Shown here one piece after another: positions 18,101 to 25,257 of a DNA stretch of 64,000 nt. The notes under the pieces are model-generated. The model ran no database searches. It was not told where the DNA came from and saw only the letters and a program-made list of their open reading frames with translations. A program made the position numbers and the translations under genes. Each line of letters starts with the position of its first letter. The first letter of the stretch is position 1. The DNA comes from Cognatilysobacter tabacisoli (GTDB lineage: Bacteria; Pseudomonadota; Gammaproteobacteria; Xanthomonadales; Xanthomonadaceae), in contig NZ_QXJI01000001.1 of assembly GCF_003586305.1 (NCBI RefSeq), positions 868,001-932,000 of the forward strand, read 5' to 3'.

Positions 18101-18670
18101 CACGCCCTCGACCGGCTCGAGCTTTTTCTTGAGGTCGTCGTCGGCGTAGCGACGCAGCGCGGTGAGCTGGCGGATCGCCTCTGCCTCGTTGCCGGCGTTC
18201 TTCGGCGACAGCGCCAGGCGCAGGATCGGCTCGGTCGACGGGTTGAAGCGCAGCAGCACCGGCTTCTTCGCTTCGAGCGGCAGCTGCACGACCTCCATCT
18301 TGTCGCGCACCTCCAGGCTGGCCTGGTCCATGTCGGTGCCCCAAGCGAACTCGAGCACGACGTCGCTCTGGCCCGTGCGCGAGACGGACTTGAGCTTGCG
18401 CAGCCCCTTGACCACGCCGACGGCCTCCTCGACCGGCTCGGTGATCAGCGTTTCGATTTCCGACGGCGCCGCGCCGGTGTATTCGGTGCGAACGGTCAGC
18501 GTGGGGTAGCTCAGGTCGGGCAGCAGGTTGACCTTGAGGTCGCCGAGAGCGATCAGGCCGAACAGCACCAGCGTGATGGTCATCATCGCGATGGTGACGC
18601 GTCGGCGCGTCGAGAACTCGACGAGGTTGAACCGGCCGTTGGAGCCGTCGGTGTCGTGGGCGTTGCTCAC
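15128..18670 (-). CDS. RND efflux permease (HAE1 type), first permease of the operon, enlarged
   Basis: 1180 residues, about 140 more than usual. The relay residues are intact: GLVVDDSIVVLES in segment 4 and LVTKNAIILIDKVNQL in segment 10. The extra length comes from two places. One is an Ala/Gly/Ser-rich insertion in the first periplasmic loop (roughly residues 265-320, including GSGGGGAAETAA and GSSSGAIAGG). The other is an enlarged central cytoplasmic linker (roughly 555-640, including FADEAPHPQWQPTSRVLKPV and a further hydrophobic stretch FFFGIAWVFVRLW). The frame is continuous, so these are true insertions rather than frameshifts. It follows the fusion-protein gene by 13 bp. Confidence 0.93.
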   Translation of the reverse strand: MSNAHDTDGSNGRFNLVEFSTRRRVTIAMMTITLVLFGLIALGDLKVNLLPDLSYPTLTVRTEYTGAAPSEIETLITEPVEEAVGVVKGLRKLKSVSRTGQSDVVLEFAWGTDMDQASLEVRDKMEVVQLPLEAKKPVLLRFNPSTEPILRLALSPKNAGNEAEAIRQLTALRRYADDDLKKKLEPVEGVAAVKVGGGLEDEVQVDIDQQKLAQLNLPVETVVNRLKQENINISGGRLEEGSQRYLVRTVNQFASVAEMREMLVTTQSGGGGAAETAAQQMARVAAASGDAASMAAAASVQNASGSSSGAIAGGMPVRLKDVADVRQGYKEREAIIRLAGKEAVELAIYKEGDANTVATADAIAARLKEIEEQVPDDVELTTIDDQSQFIRHAISDVKKDAVIGGMLAILIIFLFLRDGWSTFVISLSLPVSIVATFFFMGQFGLSLNVMSLGGLALATGLVVDDSIVVLESIAKARERGLGVLEAAIEGTREVSMAVVASTLTTIAVFLPLVFVQGIAGQLFRDQALTVAIAIAISLVVSMTLIPMLSALKGRPPMAFADEAPHPQWQPTSRVLKPVAVARRGVGTAVRGFFFGIAWVFVRLWRGVVAVVGPVMRKLSDIAMAPYGRAERSYLRLLPAALQRPTLVLGAAAAAFVLTLATVPMLGADLIPQLAQDRFEMTVKLPPGTPLRETDALVRELQLKHAKDDGIRAMFGVSGSGTRLDANPTESGENIGKLSIVMADGGSKEIEVAQTERLRATMQQHPGAQVDFSRPELFSFSPPLEIELRGQDLASIERAGQQMAALLRANPNYADVTSTVEQGFPEIQIRFDQDRAGALGLSTRQIADVVVQKVRGEVATRYSFRDRKIDVLVRARESDRASLEGIKRLIVNPGSDRPVTLDAVADVVATTGPSEIHRADQVRVAIVSANLRDIDLGTAVQEVEDMVASQPLGADVRMHIGGQGEELTESINSLLFAFALAVFLVYLVMASQFESLLHPFVILFTIPLALVGAVLALLLTNSSISVVVFIGVILLVGLVTKNAIILIDKVNQLREEGVAKREALVEGARSRLRPIIMTTLCTLFGFLPLAAAPLFGSEGAEVRSPMAITVIGGLLVSTLLTLVVIPIVYDLLDRRADEYYRERGRRARRERAEAADALSHDQDALDDGAIGSGTAPEGGRA

Positions 18671-18683
18671 GGGGCCCCCTGGC

Positions 18684-19811
18684 TCAGTTCTTCTTCGCGG
18701 CCGGCGCGGCAGCGACGGCCTTCTTCGGCGCCGGCTGGCCGATCACCTGCACCGCCGTGCCGTCGCGCAGCGCGGTCTTGCCGGCGACGACGACCTGCGC
18801 ACCCTCGGCCAGGCCGGAGCGCACTTCGACCCACTCGCCATCCATGTAGCCGAGCTTGACCGGCACGCGCGCCGCCTTGCCGTCCTTGACGGTGTAGACG
18901 GCCGGGTCGCCCTCGTCGTCGAGCAGCGCAATGCGCGGCACGACCAGCGCGTCGGCGCGGCTGTCGTAGTCGATCTTGATGCGACCGAACATGCCGGGTT
19001 GCAGCAGGCCACCGCCGTCGAACGCGCAGATGACGCGGAACGTGCCGCTGCCCGAATCGACGACCGGGGACACGCGGTCGACCACGCCGGTGAAGGTCTT
19101 GCCCGGCAGTGCGTCGACGGACAGCCCGACCGGCAGGCCCGCCTTCAGCGTCGCCAGTTCGCGCTCGGGCACGTTCAGCACGGCCTCCAGGCGCGAGATG
19201 TCGACGATGCGGAAGATCGGCGTGTTGATCTGCACGAAGTTGCCGGTCTTGATCGAACGCGACGCAATCACGCCGGAGATCGGCGCGACGACGTTGGCGT
19301 ACGACAGCTCGAGGTTGGCCATGCGGTTGGCCGCACGCGCGCTCTCCAGGTCGTAGCGCAGCGTGTCGTTGTCGTTGGCGCTGAGCAGCTTCTGCTCGGC
19401 GAGCTGACGCGAGCGCGCGTAGTTGTTCTCGAGCTTGCGCATCGTCGCGGCGGTGCGCGCGGCCTCGAGCGCGGCGCGGGCCGAGTCCAGGCGCACCAGC
19501 ACCTGCCCGGCGCGGACCTGCTGGCCCTCTTCGACCATCACGCTGAGTGCGACGCCCGAGGTCTTGGCCACGACCTGGGAGTCGGCCAGCGCCTCGAGCG
19601 GCGCCGTGCCGGTGTAGCTGGCGGCGACCGCGCGGCGGCTGGCCTTGGCGACCTCCACCGGCACGGCCTCCGGCGCCTTCTGTTCGTTGGCCTTGGCCTG
19701 CGCCTCGCCGTTGCCGCCGCCTTTGCAGGCGGCCAGCGCGACGGCGCAGGACAGGGCGAGGACGGCCGCGCGCAGGACGGGCTGGCGGCGGAGAGCGTGC
19801 ATTGCGGACAT
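18684..19811 (-). CDS. RND membrane-fusion (periplasmic adaptor) lipoprotein
   Basis: 375 residues from ATG 19811 (ATG 19802 is an alternative). The N-terminus is a lipoprotein signal with lipobox LAAC (Cys29). The HlyD/AcrA order follows: lipoyl half-motifs around EALADSQVVAKTSGVALSV, an alpha-hairpin (about 105-160, with YARSRQLAEQKLLSANDND), the second lipoyl half ANVVAPISGVIASRSIKTG, then beta-barrel and membrane-proximal domains. It is the first gene of the operon with two permeases. No outer-membrane channel gene is adjacent, so a TolC-type protein encoded elsewhere is presumably used. No dedicated regulator is adjacent either. Confidence 0.93.
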   Translation of the reverse strand: MSAMHALRRQPVLRAAVLALSCAVALAACKGGGNGEAQAKANEQKAPEAVPVEVAKASRRAVAASYTGTAPLEALADSQVVAKTSGVALSVMVEEGQQVRAGQVLVRLDSARAALEAARTAATMRKLENNYARSRQLAEQKLLSANDNDTLRYDLESARAANRMANLELSYANVVAPISGVIASRSIKTGNFVQINTPIFRIVDISRLEAVLNVPERELATLKAGLPVGLSVDALPGKTFTGVVDRVSPVVDSGSGTFRVICAFDGGGLLQPGMFGRIKIDYDSRADALVVPRIALLDDEGDPAVYTVKDGKAARVPVKLGYMDGEWVEVRSGLAEGAQVVVAGKTALRDGTAVQVIGQPAPKKAVAAAPAAKKN

Positions 19812-19955
19812 GATGGGGGCCCCTGGAACGGTTCGACTTTCGGCGTGTATGCCGGTGTTGTAGCTAGGTATATCACCCGCCTCCGGATCCACCATCTCCC
19901 GAAGGTCATGGTGACCTGCGCCATGCTCCCCATGAGGGATGCGTCGACTGGCGTG

Positions 19956-19984
19956 TTCGTTGCATCGGCGTCGCAGGCTATACT
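19956..19984 (+). promoter_or_regulatory. predicted promoter of the cytochrome c pair
   Basis: TTCGTT (19956-19961), a 17-bp spacer and TATACT (19979-19984), followed by an 86-bp leader to the first cytochrome start. The -10 is good; the -35 is weak. The 259-bp region between the fusion-protein gene and the cytochromes shows no other gene. Confidence 0.45.
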
Positions 19985-20070
19985 TCGCGCCTTGTGCGCA
20001 ACGCCCCGCCCGACAACGGCTGCAGGGCTCCGCGCGATCCTTCTGCCAGCCATTCGAGAGTGCGCAATAC

Positions 20071-20472
20071 ATGACGCGACCGCTGACGATCGCCGCCTGC
20101 CTTGCCGTGACCACGGCCGCCCTGTGGGCGACCGCCACTGCCCAGGAAGCCGCCCCGAGCCCGGCCGCGCCGGCCGCCGCACCGACCGCCACGGCCGCTC
20201 CCGCGCCCGCCGCGACCGCAACCGGCGACGCCAAGCGCGGCCGCGAGCTGGCCTACACCTGCCAGGGCTGCCACGGCGTGACCGGCTACAAGAACGCGTA
20301 CCCCAGCTACCACGTGCCCAAGATCGGCGGCCAGAGCGAGGCCTACCTCAATGCCGCGCTGCTCGAGTACCGCAAGGGCACGCGCAAGCACCCGACCATG
20401 CAGGCGCAGGCGCAGAGCTTCTCGGAGCAGGACATCGCCGACATCGCCGCCTTCCTTGCCAGCGTGAAGTGA
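20071..20472 (+). CDS. single-haem cytochrome c (exported)
   Basis: 133 residues from ATG 20071. A signal peptide (about 1-24, cut near ATAQ-EA) is followed by a low-complexity Ala/Pro linker (about 27-50) and one class I cytochrome c domain. The haem site is CQGCH (Cys64, Cys67, His68) and the axial methionine is probably Met110 in KHPTMQAQ. The domain resembles one half of a cytochrome c4 or a c5/c553 electron carrier. It acts in the periplasm. The next gene encodes a second, similar cytochrome 11 bp downstream, so the two likely work together in electron transfer to a terminal oxidase or another acceptor. Confidence 0.9.
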   Translation: MTRPLTIAACLAVTTAALWATATAQEAAPSPAAPAAAPTATAAPAPAATATGDAKRGRELAYTCQGCHGVTGYKNAYPSYHVPKIGGQSEAYLNAALLEYRKGTRKHPTMQAQAQSFSEQDIADIAAFLASVK

Positions 20473-20483
20473 GTAGAACCGAC

Positions 20484-20924
20484 ATGACGAAGTCCACCCT
20501 CGCCATCGCCCTGCTCGCCCTCGCGCTCGGCGCCTGCTCCAGCGAAGCGCCGAAGGAAGGCGCCGAAGCCCATGCGTCCACCTCGTCGTCGGCCGGACTG
20601 CCCGCCGGCAACATCGCCGCGGGCGAGAAGCTCGCCAGCACCAAGGGCGCCAGCGGCCAGGCCTGCGTCGACTGCCACGGCGCCGAAGGCAACGCGCCGA
20701 TCGACGACACCTACCCGAAGCTCGGCGGCCAGTACCACAGCTACCTTGCGCATTCGCTGCAGGCCTACCGCAGCGGCAAGCGCGAGCACGCGCTGATGTC
20801 GAGCCAGGCCAAGGAGCTGACCGACCAGCAGATCGCCGACCTCGCCGCGTACTACGGCTCGCGCGACGGCCAGCTGGCCGACCTCAACGGCGTCACGCTC
20901 GAGAGCCAGCGCGCCGCGAACTGA
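20484..20924 (+). CDS. single-haem cytochrome c lipoprotein
   Basis: 146 residues from ATG 20484. The N-terminus MTKSTLAIALLALALGACSS is a lipoprotein signal with lipobox cysteine at residue 18, so the protein is membrane-tethered on the periplasmic side. The haem motif is CVDCH (Cys61, Cys64, His65), and Met105 in EHALMSS is the probable sixth ligand. The YPKLGGQYHSYLAHSLQAYRSGKR segment matches the cytochrome c4/c553 core and the homologous part of the preceding gene. The pair looks like a divided or duplicated c4-type unit, one half soluble and one anchored. Confidence 0.9.
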   Translation: MTKSTLAIALLALALGACSSEAPKEGAEAHASTSSSAGLPAGNIAAGEKLASTKGASGQACVDCHGAEGNAPIDDTYPKLGGQYHSYLAHSLQAYRSGKREHALMSSQAKELTDQQIADLAAYYGSRDGQLADLNGVTLESQRAAN

Positions 20925-20952
20925 TCGCCGGGCACCTCCACGGCAAGGCAAG

Positions 20953-20978
20953 AAGGCCCGCGAAAGCGGGCCTTTTTT
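20953..20978 (+). terminator. Rho-independent terminator of the cytochrome pair
   Basis: 9-bp stem (AAGGCCCGC / GCGGGCCTT), GAAA tetraloop, then a run of six T. A textbook terminator 28 bp after the stop codon. Confidence 0.92.
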
Positions 20979-21026
20979 CTGGCGTCCTGCTATCGCGCGC
21001 GCCGCGATGCATGCGCTGACGAGCCG

Positions 21027-22766
21027 CTACGGCGTCGGCCTCACCGAACCGTTGTCCTCCTGGAGTTCCGGCTTGAAGGGAATGTCGGGCGGCGGCCGCG
21101 CCGACGCGGGCTGCTCGTTGAGGTTCGGGTCGCTGACCGTGCAGCCGCCCGCCGCCTGCAGCAGCGATACGACGCATTCGAGCTTCTTCGTGGTGCCCGG
21201 GATCGGCACCATCACCTTCTTGATGCCCTTGCTGACCCACTCCTCGAGCAGGTTCTGGTGCGGGCGCCAGTACTGCTCGAACCGGGTGGGCTCGAACTCG
21301 TTGGGGCGGCGCTTCAACCACGTGCCGGCGCGGTCGAGGTCGGCGATCTCGTCGGTGATCGTCCCCGGCGGTTGTCCGGGCGACGCCGATCCGGGCGGGC
21401 CCGGCACGCGCAGGCTGCCGTCCGGGTTGTAGAGGCCGGGCCGCCCGCCGGCCTGCGCGCCGGGGCGGTTGCGGTCGGCGTCGCCCCAGTCGTCGGATCG
21501 GCGCGTGGTCGGGAACGCGCCCGGCGTCGGCGTGCTGCGAGGCCCCACGCCGGTTTCGCCGGCGCGTCCGGCCGCGTTCGGTCGCGTCGCCGCGCTGCGC
21601 GCCGACGCGGCGGCGGGACCCGATGACGGCGTGGCGGCCGTCGCGCGAGGCGCACTCGCGGTCGACGCCGCGGTCGACGCCGCGGCCGGCGCAGCGGTCG
21701 CGCTCGGCGTCGCGCTGCCCGGACGCGGCTGCGGCGTCGGCACGTCGACGCGGCGGACCTGTGGCGTACGTGCGGCGAGCTCCGGGGCCGTGATCGGTCG
21801 CACCGGCACCTCGCGCGCGGGCAAGGTGGGCCGCTGCAGCGGCTCCGGAATCGCGCGCTCGGAGACCGTCGGCGAGCGCGCCGCCAGCGCCGGATTGGCC
21901 ATCGGTCGCGGCGGGATCTCGCGCTGGATCGGCTGCACCGGTTCGGCCACCTCCCGCGCGCTGACGTTTGGCGTTGGCGCGCGCAATTCCGGCGCGGCCG
22001 GGTCCGTGCGCGGGCGCAGCGTCGGTGGCGGCAGCACGAACGTCACCGGCTCGTCATTGCGGGGCTCGGTCACCGCGACGGGCTGCTCCGCCACCGGTTC
22101 GCTCGGCGCGGGCAGCTGCGGTTCGGGCACGTCGCGCTGGGCGATGTCGGGCAGCGGCGCCTGCAGGTCCGGCGTCGCCTGCGGGGGTTGGCTGGGCATG
22201 GGCAGCGAGGGCAGCGCCGCACTGGCGGCGGATTCACTCGCCGCCTCCTGCGCCGGCTGCGCGGACGCGTCCGGTTCGCTGTCCTGCAACTGCGGGGGCG
22301 CGTCGCCGCCGCCGGGAGCTTCGGGCGTGCCGTCACCGATGTACTCGACCTGCACGACCGTCTCGCCTTCGCGCGTAATCGGCACGCCGAGGAACTGCAG
22401 CAGCGCCAGCCAGAACAGCATCGCGCCGAGGACCAGGTGGATCAGCCCGGTCATCGCGACTGCGAACCGGCGCAGCCCGCGCTCTTCGGGAATCGGCGCA
22501 TGCCACTGCTGGCGCCACATCGCGCCGAATGCCTGCCAGCGCGTCAGGTCACCGACCCGGCGCGGCGCCGGGCGCGGCGCGCGCTGGGCCAGCACGTCCA
22601 CGATGGCCGCCGGCGGCACGCCGGTGACGCGCCCGGGACGCATCGCCATGTCGGCGAGCCAGACTTTCCACCCGGGCGGGAACTCGCCGGCGGTGCGGTG
22701 TCGGTGCGGCGCCTGCAGCAGCAGGCGGCGCTGCAGGGCCTGGATGAGGTCGGCGGCAGTCAGCAT
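21027..22766 (-). CDS. transmembrane repetitive protein (Xanthomonadaceae type), function unknown
   Basis: 579 residues. A cytoplasmic N-terminal part (1-100, containing the WKVWLADMAMRPGRVTGVPPAAIVDVL-like stretch) precedes one membrane span (about 104-130), after which some 300 residues of Pro/Ala/Thr-rich, low-complexity sequence extend outward. A compact C-terminal part (about 475-579) has two cysteines (LECVVSLLQAAGGCTVSD). Three imperfect 33-36-residue repeats lie in the extended region. The size and layout match a protein annotated as 'transmembrane repetitive protein' in Xanthomonas, also near nfuA as I recall. A TonB-like role (a long Pro-rich periplasmic arm) is conceivable but there is no TonB C-terminal motif. 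Confidence 0.8.
   Translation of the reverse strand: MLTAADLIQALQRRLLLQAPHRHRTAGEFPPGWKVWLADMAMRPGRVTGVPPAAIVDVLAQRAPRPAPRRVGDLTRWQAFGAMWRQQWHAPIPEERGLRRFAVAMTGLIHLVLGAMLFWLALLQFLGVPITREGETVVQVEYIGDGTPEAPGGGDAPPQLQDSEPDASAQPAQEAASESAASAALPSLPMPSQPPQATPDLQAPLPDIAQRDVPEPQLPAPSEPVAEQPVAVTEPRNDEPVTFVLPPPTLRPRTDPAAPELRAPTPNVSAREVAEPVQPIQREIPPRPMANPALAARSPTVSERAIPEPLQRPTLPAREVPVRPITAPELAARTPQVRRVDVPTPQPRPGSATPSATAAPAAASTAASTASAPRATAATPSSGPAAASARSAATRPNAAGRAGETGVGPRSTPTPGAFPTTRRSDDWGDADRNRPGAQAGGRPGLYNPDGSLRVPGPPGSASPGQPPGTITDEIADLDRAGTWLKRRPNEFEPTRFEQYWRPHQNLLEEWVSKGIKKVMVPIPGTTKKLECVVSLLQAAGGCTVSDPNLNEQPASARPPPDIPFKPELQEDNGSVRPTP
21718..21993 (-). repeat. three imperfect protein-level repeats in the repetitive membrane protein
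   Basis: Units begin LRAPTPNVSAREV, LAARSPTVSERAI and LAARTPQVRRVDV, spaced 33-36 codons apart, with the common pattern L-A/R-A-R/P-S/T-P-x-V-x-x-R. Boundaries are approximate. Confidence 0.6.
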
Positions 22767-22785
22767 CGGCGACGCCGCGCGCCGG

Positions 22786-23382
22786 TCAGGCCGCGCTGTC
22801 GCGGCTGATGTACGGCGCGCTGCCGCTGTCGTGGTCGGTCGCGTCGCGCACCGCGGTGACGCCCGGCACCTGTTCCATCAGCGTCTTCTCGATGCCCTGC
22901 TTCAAGGTGACGTCCGCCATGCCGCAGCCGTGGCAGCCGCCGCCGAAGCGCAGCACCACGACGCCGTCCGAGGTCACTTCCTGCATGGCGACGTGGCCGC
23001 GGTGCTGGGCAAGCTGCGGGTTGATCTCGTGCTCGACGACCCACTGCACGCGCTCGACCAGCGACGCGGCGGCCGCGGGCGCGACGCCCTTGATCTTCGG
23101 TGCGCGGATCTGCAGCTGGCCGCCGGTGCCGCTGGTTTCGTAGTCGATTTCCGCGCCGTCGAGGTAGGTCACGCTCGGCGCATCGAGCCACAGCGTGAAG
23201 CCCTCGCAGTCGATCGCCCATTCGTCGCCGCGCAGATCGCCCGGCTCGGCGAACTCGAGCCGCACGTCCGCCTTGCTGGTGCCAGGATGGATCGCGGCCA
23301 GCCGCACGCCCAGGCCGGGCAGCGCTTCGCGCTCGATCAGCCGACGGAAATGGGTTTGCGCGGATTCGGAAATCTGGATCAT
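22786..23382 (-). CDS. nfuA: Fe-S biogenesis protein NfuA
   Basis: Carrier that receives and passes on [4Fe-4S] clusters. 198 residues with an N-terminal degenerate A-type scaffold domain (about 1-100, lacking the A-type cysteines) and a C-terminal Nfu domain whose cluster ligands are in [19 protein letters not shown] (Cys150, Cys153). The C-terminus ends with the [10 protein letters not shown] element typical of NfuA. It lies 19 bp upstream of the repetitive membrane protein in the same direction and is divergent from phhB. Confidence 0.96.
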   Translation of the reverse strand: MIQISESAQTHFRRLIEREALPGLGVRLAAIHPGTSKADVRLEFAEPGDLRGDEWAIDCEGFTLWLDAPSVTYLDGAEIDYETSGTGGQLQIRAPKIKGVAPAAAASLVERVQWVVEHEINPQLAQHRGHVAMQEVTSDGVVVLRFGGGCHGCGMADVTLKQGIEKTLMEQVPGVTAVRDATDHDSGSAPYISRDSAA

Positions 23383-23485
23383 GCGGCTATTCTAGCGGGG
23401 TCCGCGCGACGGTTCGCCACGCCTGCACGGTCCGACAACCCACGATGTGGTTTCGTTCACTCGCCACGCCAGCTGCGGGAATCCC

Positions 23486-23827
23486 ATGTCCGACCTCGTC
23501 CCCCTCGCCCACGCCCACTGCCTGCCGCGACGCGGCGTGGAACACCGACTGACGGAGGCGCGCGTGCGCGAGCTGTTGCCGGAAGTGGCCGGGTGGGAAC
23601 TGGTCGAGGACGGCCACGCGCTGTCCCGGACGTTCCGCTTCGACGACTACCACCGCACGATGGCCTTCGTGAACGCGCTGGCGTTCATCGCACACCGCGA
23701 GGACCACCACCCGGACCTCGGCGTGCACTACGACCGCTGCGTGGTGCGCTTCTCGACGCACGACGTCGGCGGCCTCAGCGAGAACGACTTCATCTGCGCC
23801 GCGAAGGCCGCGGCGCTGGTCGAGTGA
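23486..23827 (+). CDS. phhB: 4a-hydroxytetrahydrobiopterin (pterin-4a-carbinolamine) dehydratase
   Basis: Dehydrates the 4a-carbinolamine formed by phenylalanine hydroxylase. 113 residues from ATG 23486; the frame can be opened 13 codons earlier, but that lies in the promoter region shared with nfuA. The active-site signature [16 protein letters not shown] (about 67-82) includes the catalytic His pair, and [20 protein letters not shown] is the conserved helix. No phenylalanine hydroxylase gene is adjacent. A TonB-domain lipoprotein gene follows after 10 bp. Confidence 0.95.
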   Translation: MSDLVPLAHAHCLPRRGVEHRLTEARVRELLPEVAGWELVEDGHALSRTFRFDDYHRTMAFVNALAFIAHREDHHPDLGVHYDRCVVRFSTHDVGGLSENDFICAAKAAALVE

Positions 23828-23837
23828 GGACGAATCG

Positions 23838-24281
23838 ATGACCCGCCCGCTGGTGTCCTCCATGACCTCCATGACGTCCGCCGCGACGCTGGTCGCCCTG
23901 CTCGCGCTCGCCGGCTGCGGGAGCGACTCGGCCGCCCCTGCCGCGCCGGCCGTGCCCCCGACCGATCCGCAGGCGATCGAAACGCCGCCGCCGGACTATC
24001 CGCTCGAACTGGCCTGTGCCGGGGTCGATGGCCAGGCCACGCTGCAGCTGACGATCGGTCCCGACGGCCGCGTGGCCGGTTCGCGCCTGGAGCGCGGCAG
24101 CGGCAGTGCCGCGCTCGACGCGCTCGCCCAGCAGGCCGTCAAGCGCTGGCGCTTCGAAGCGGCGACCCGGGGCGGCCAGCCCGTCGAGGCGCGGATCCGC
24201 GTGCCGATCACGTTCAACGCCCCGGCCGAACGCCCGCAGGCCTGCTTCGCCCTCGACGCGGGGCGCGCGCCGGCGCAGTAA
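23838..24281 (+). CDS. lipoprotein with a TonB C-terminal domain
   Basis: 147 residues. The signal ends in lipobox LAGC (Cys27), then a short Ala/Pro linker, then a TonB C-terminal domain: GVDGQATLQLTIGPDGRVAGSRLERGSGSAALDALAQQAVKRWRFEAA (about 61-108), ending in a strand RIRVPITFN. Unlike real TonB it has no N-terminal membrane span able to contact ExbB/ExbD and no long periplasmic arm. It is probably a TonB-fold lipoprotein with a structural or binding role. ATG 23862 would also give a lipoprotein signal. Confidence 0.85.
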   Translation: MTRPLVSSMTSMTSAATLVALLALAGCGSDSAAPAAPAVPPTDPQAIETPPPDYPLELACAGVDGQATLQLTIGPDGRVAGSRLERGSGSAALDALAQQAVKRWRFEAATRGGQPVEARIRVPITFNAPAERPQACFALDAGRAPAQ

Positions 24282-24297
24282 CCGGCCGGCTGCGCCG

Positions 24298-25257
24298 CTA
24301 GGCGAGCCGATCCAGCACGTCGAGCAGTTCCGGCGCCAGCGGTGCGTTCAGCGCGTACGGCGCCTTGCCGCCGTCGAGCGCGAACTCGAGCGTCGACGCG
24401 TGGAGGAACAGCCGCTTCAGCCCCACCTGCTCACGCAGCCGCTTGTTGGCCGCTTCGTCGCCGTACTTGTCGTCGCCGGCCACCGGATGGCCGATGTGCT
24501 GCGCATGCACGCGGATCTGGTGCGTGCGCCCGGTCTCGATGCGGACCTCGCAGTACGACTGCCCACCGCGGCGCTCGAGCACCTTGAAGTGGCTCAGCGA
24601 CGCCTTGCCGTCGCGGTGGACCTGCACGTGGCGCTCGCCGCCCTGGCGCAGGCCGATGTGCAGCGGCGCGTCGACCGTCATCACGCCATCGGGCATGCGG
24701 CCGGCCAGCAGCGCCAGGTAGCGCTTGGCGATGCCGCCGTCCTCGCGCATCAGCGCCTGCATCTCGGTCAGGGCCGAGCGCTTCTTGGCCACGATCAGCA
24801 GGCCGGAGGTGTCGCGGTCGAGGCGATGGACCAGTTCGAGCGTCGTGTTGGGGCGCAGCGCGCGCAGACTCTCGATCGCGCCGTGGCTGATGCCGCTGCC
24901 GCCGTGGCTGGCCAGCCCGGACGGCTTGTTCAGCGCCAGCAGGCGGGCGTCCTCGAACACGATCGCCGCGTCCAGCGCCGCGAGCAGCCCCTTCGGCGGC
25001 GGCTGGCGCTCGCCGGCCTCGGCCAGCCGCACCGGCGGAATGCGGACCTCGTCCCCGGCCTCGAGCTTGCGCTCGGCCTTGGCCCGTCCGCCGTTCACCC
25101 GGACCTGGCCGGACCGGACCAGCTTGTAGACCAGCGAGCGGGGGGCGCCCTTGAGCTGCCCCAGCAGGAAATTGTCCAGCCGCTGGCCCTCGCGGTCGTC
25201 GGACACGCGCACGGTGCGGGCGCCGGGTCCGGCGGCAGGGGGGGCGGGATCGGTCAT
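24298..25257 (-). CDS. rluC: 23S rRNA pseudouridine synthase RluC
   Basis: Makes pseudouridines in 23S rRNA (positions 955, 2504 and 2580 in E. coli). 319 residues from ATG 25257. An S4 RNA-binding domain (about 25-85, with RLDNFLLGQLKGAPRSLVYKLVRSGQVRVNG) precedes the RluA-type catalytic domain with the signature HRLDRDTSG, catalytic Asp147. The open frame continues upstream into the rne leader but without S4-domain similarity. Divergent neighbour rne is the arrangement found in E. coli, which supports RluC over RluD. Confidence 0.93.
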   Translation of the reverse strand: MTDPAPPAAGPGARTVRVSDDREGQRLDNFLLGQLKGAPRSLVYKLVRSGQVRVNGGRAKAERKLEAGDEVRIPPVRLAEAGERQPPPKGLLAALDAAIVFEDARLLALNKPSGLASHGGSGISHGAIESLRALRPNTTLELVHRLDRDTSGLLIVAKKRSALTEMQALMREDGGIAKRYLALLAGRMPDGVMTVDAPLHIGLRQGGERHVQVHRDGKASLSHFKVLERRGGQSYCEVRIETGRTHQIRVHAQHIGHPVAGDDKYGDEAANKRLREQVGLKRLFLHASTLEFALDGGKAPYALNAPLAPELLDVLDRLA

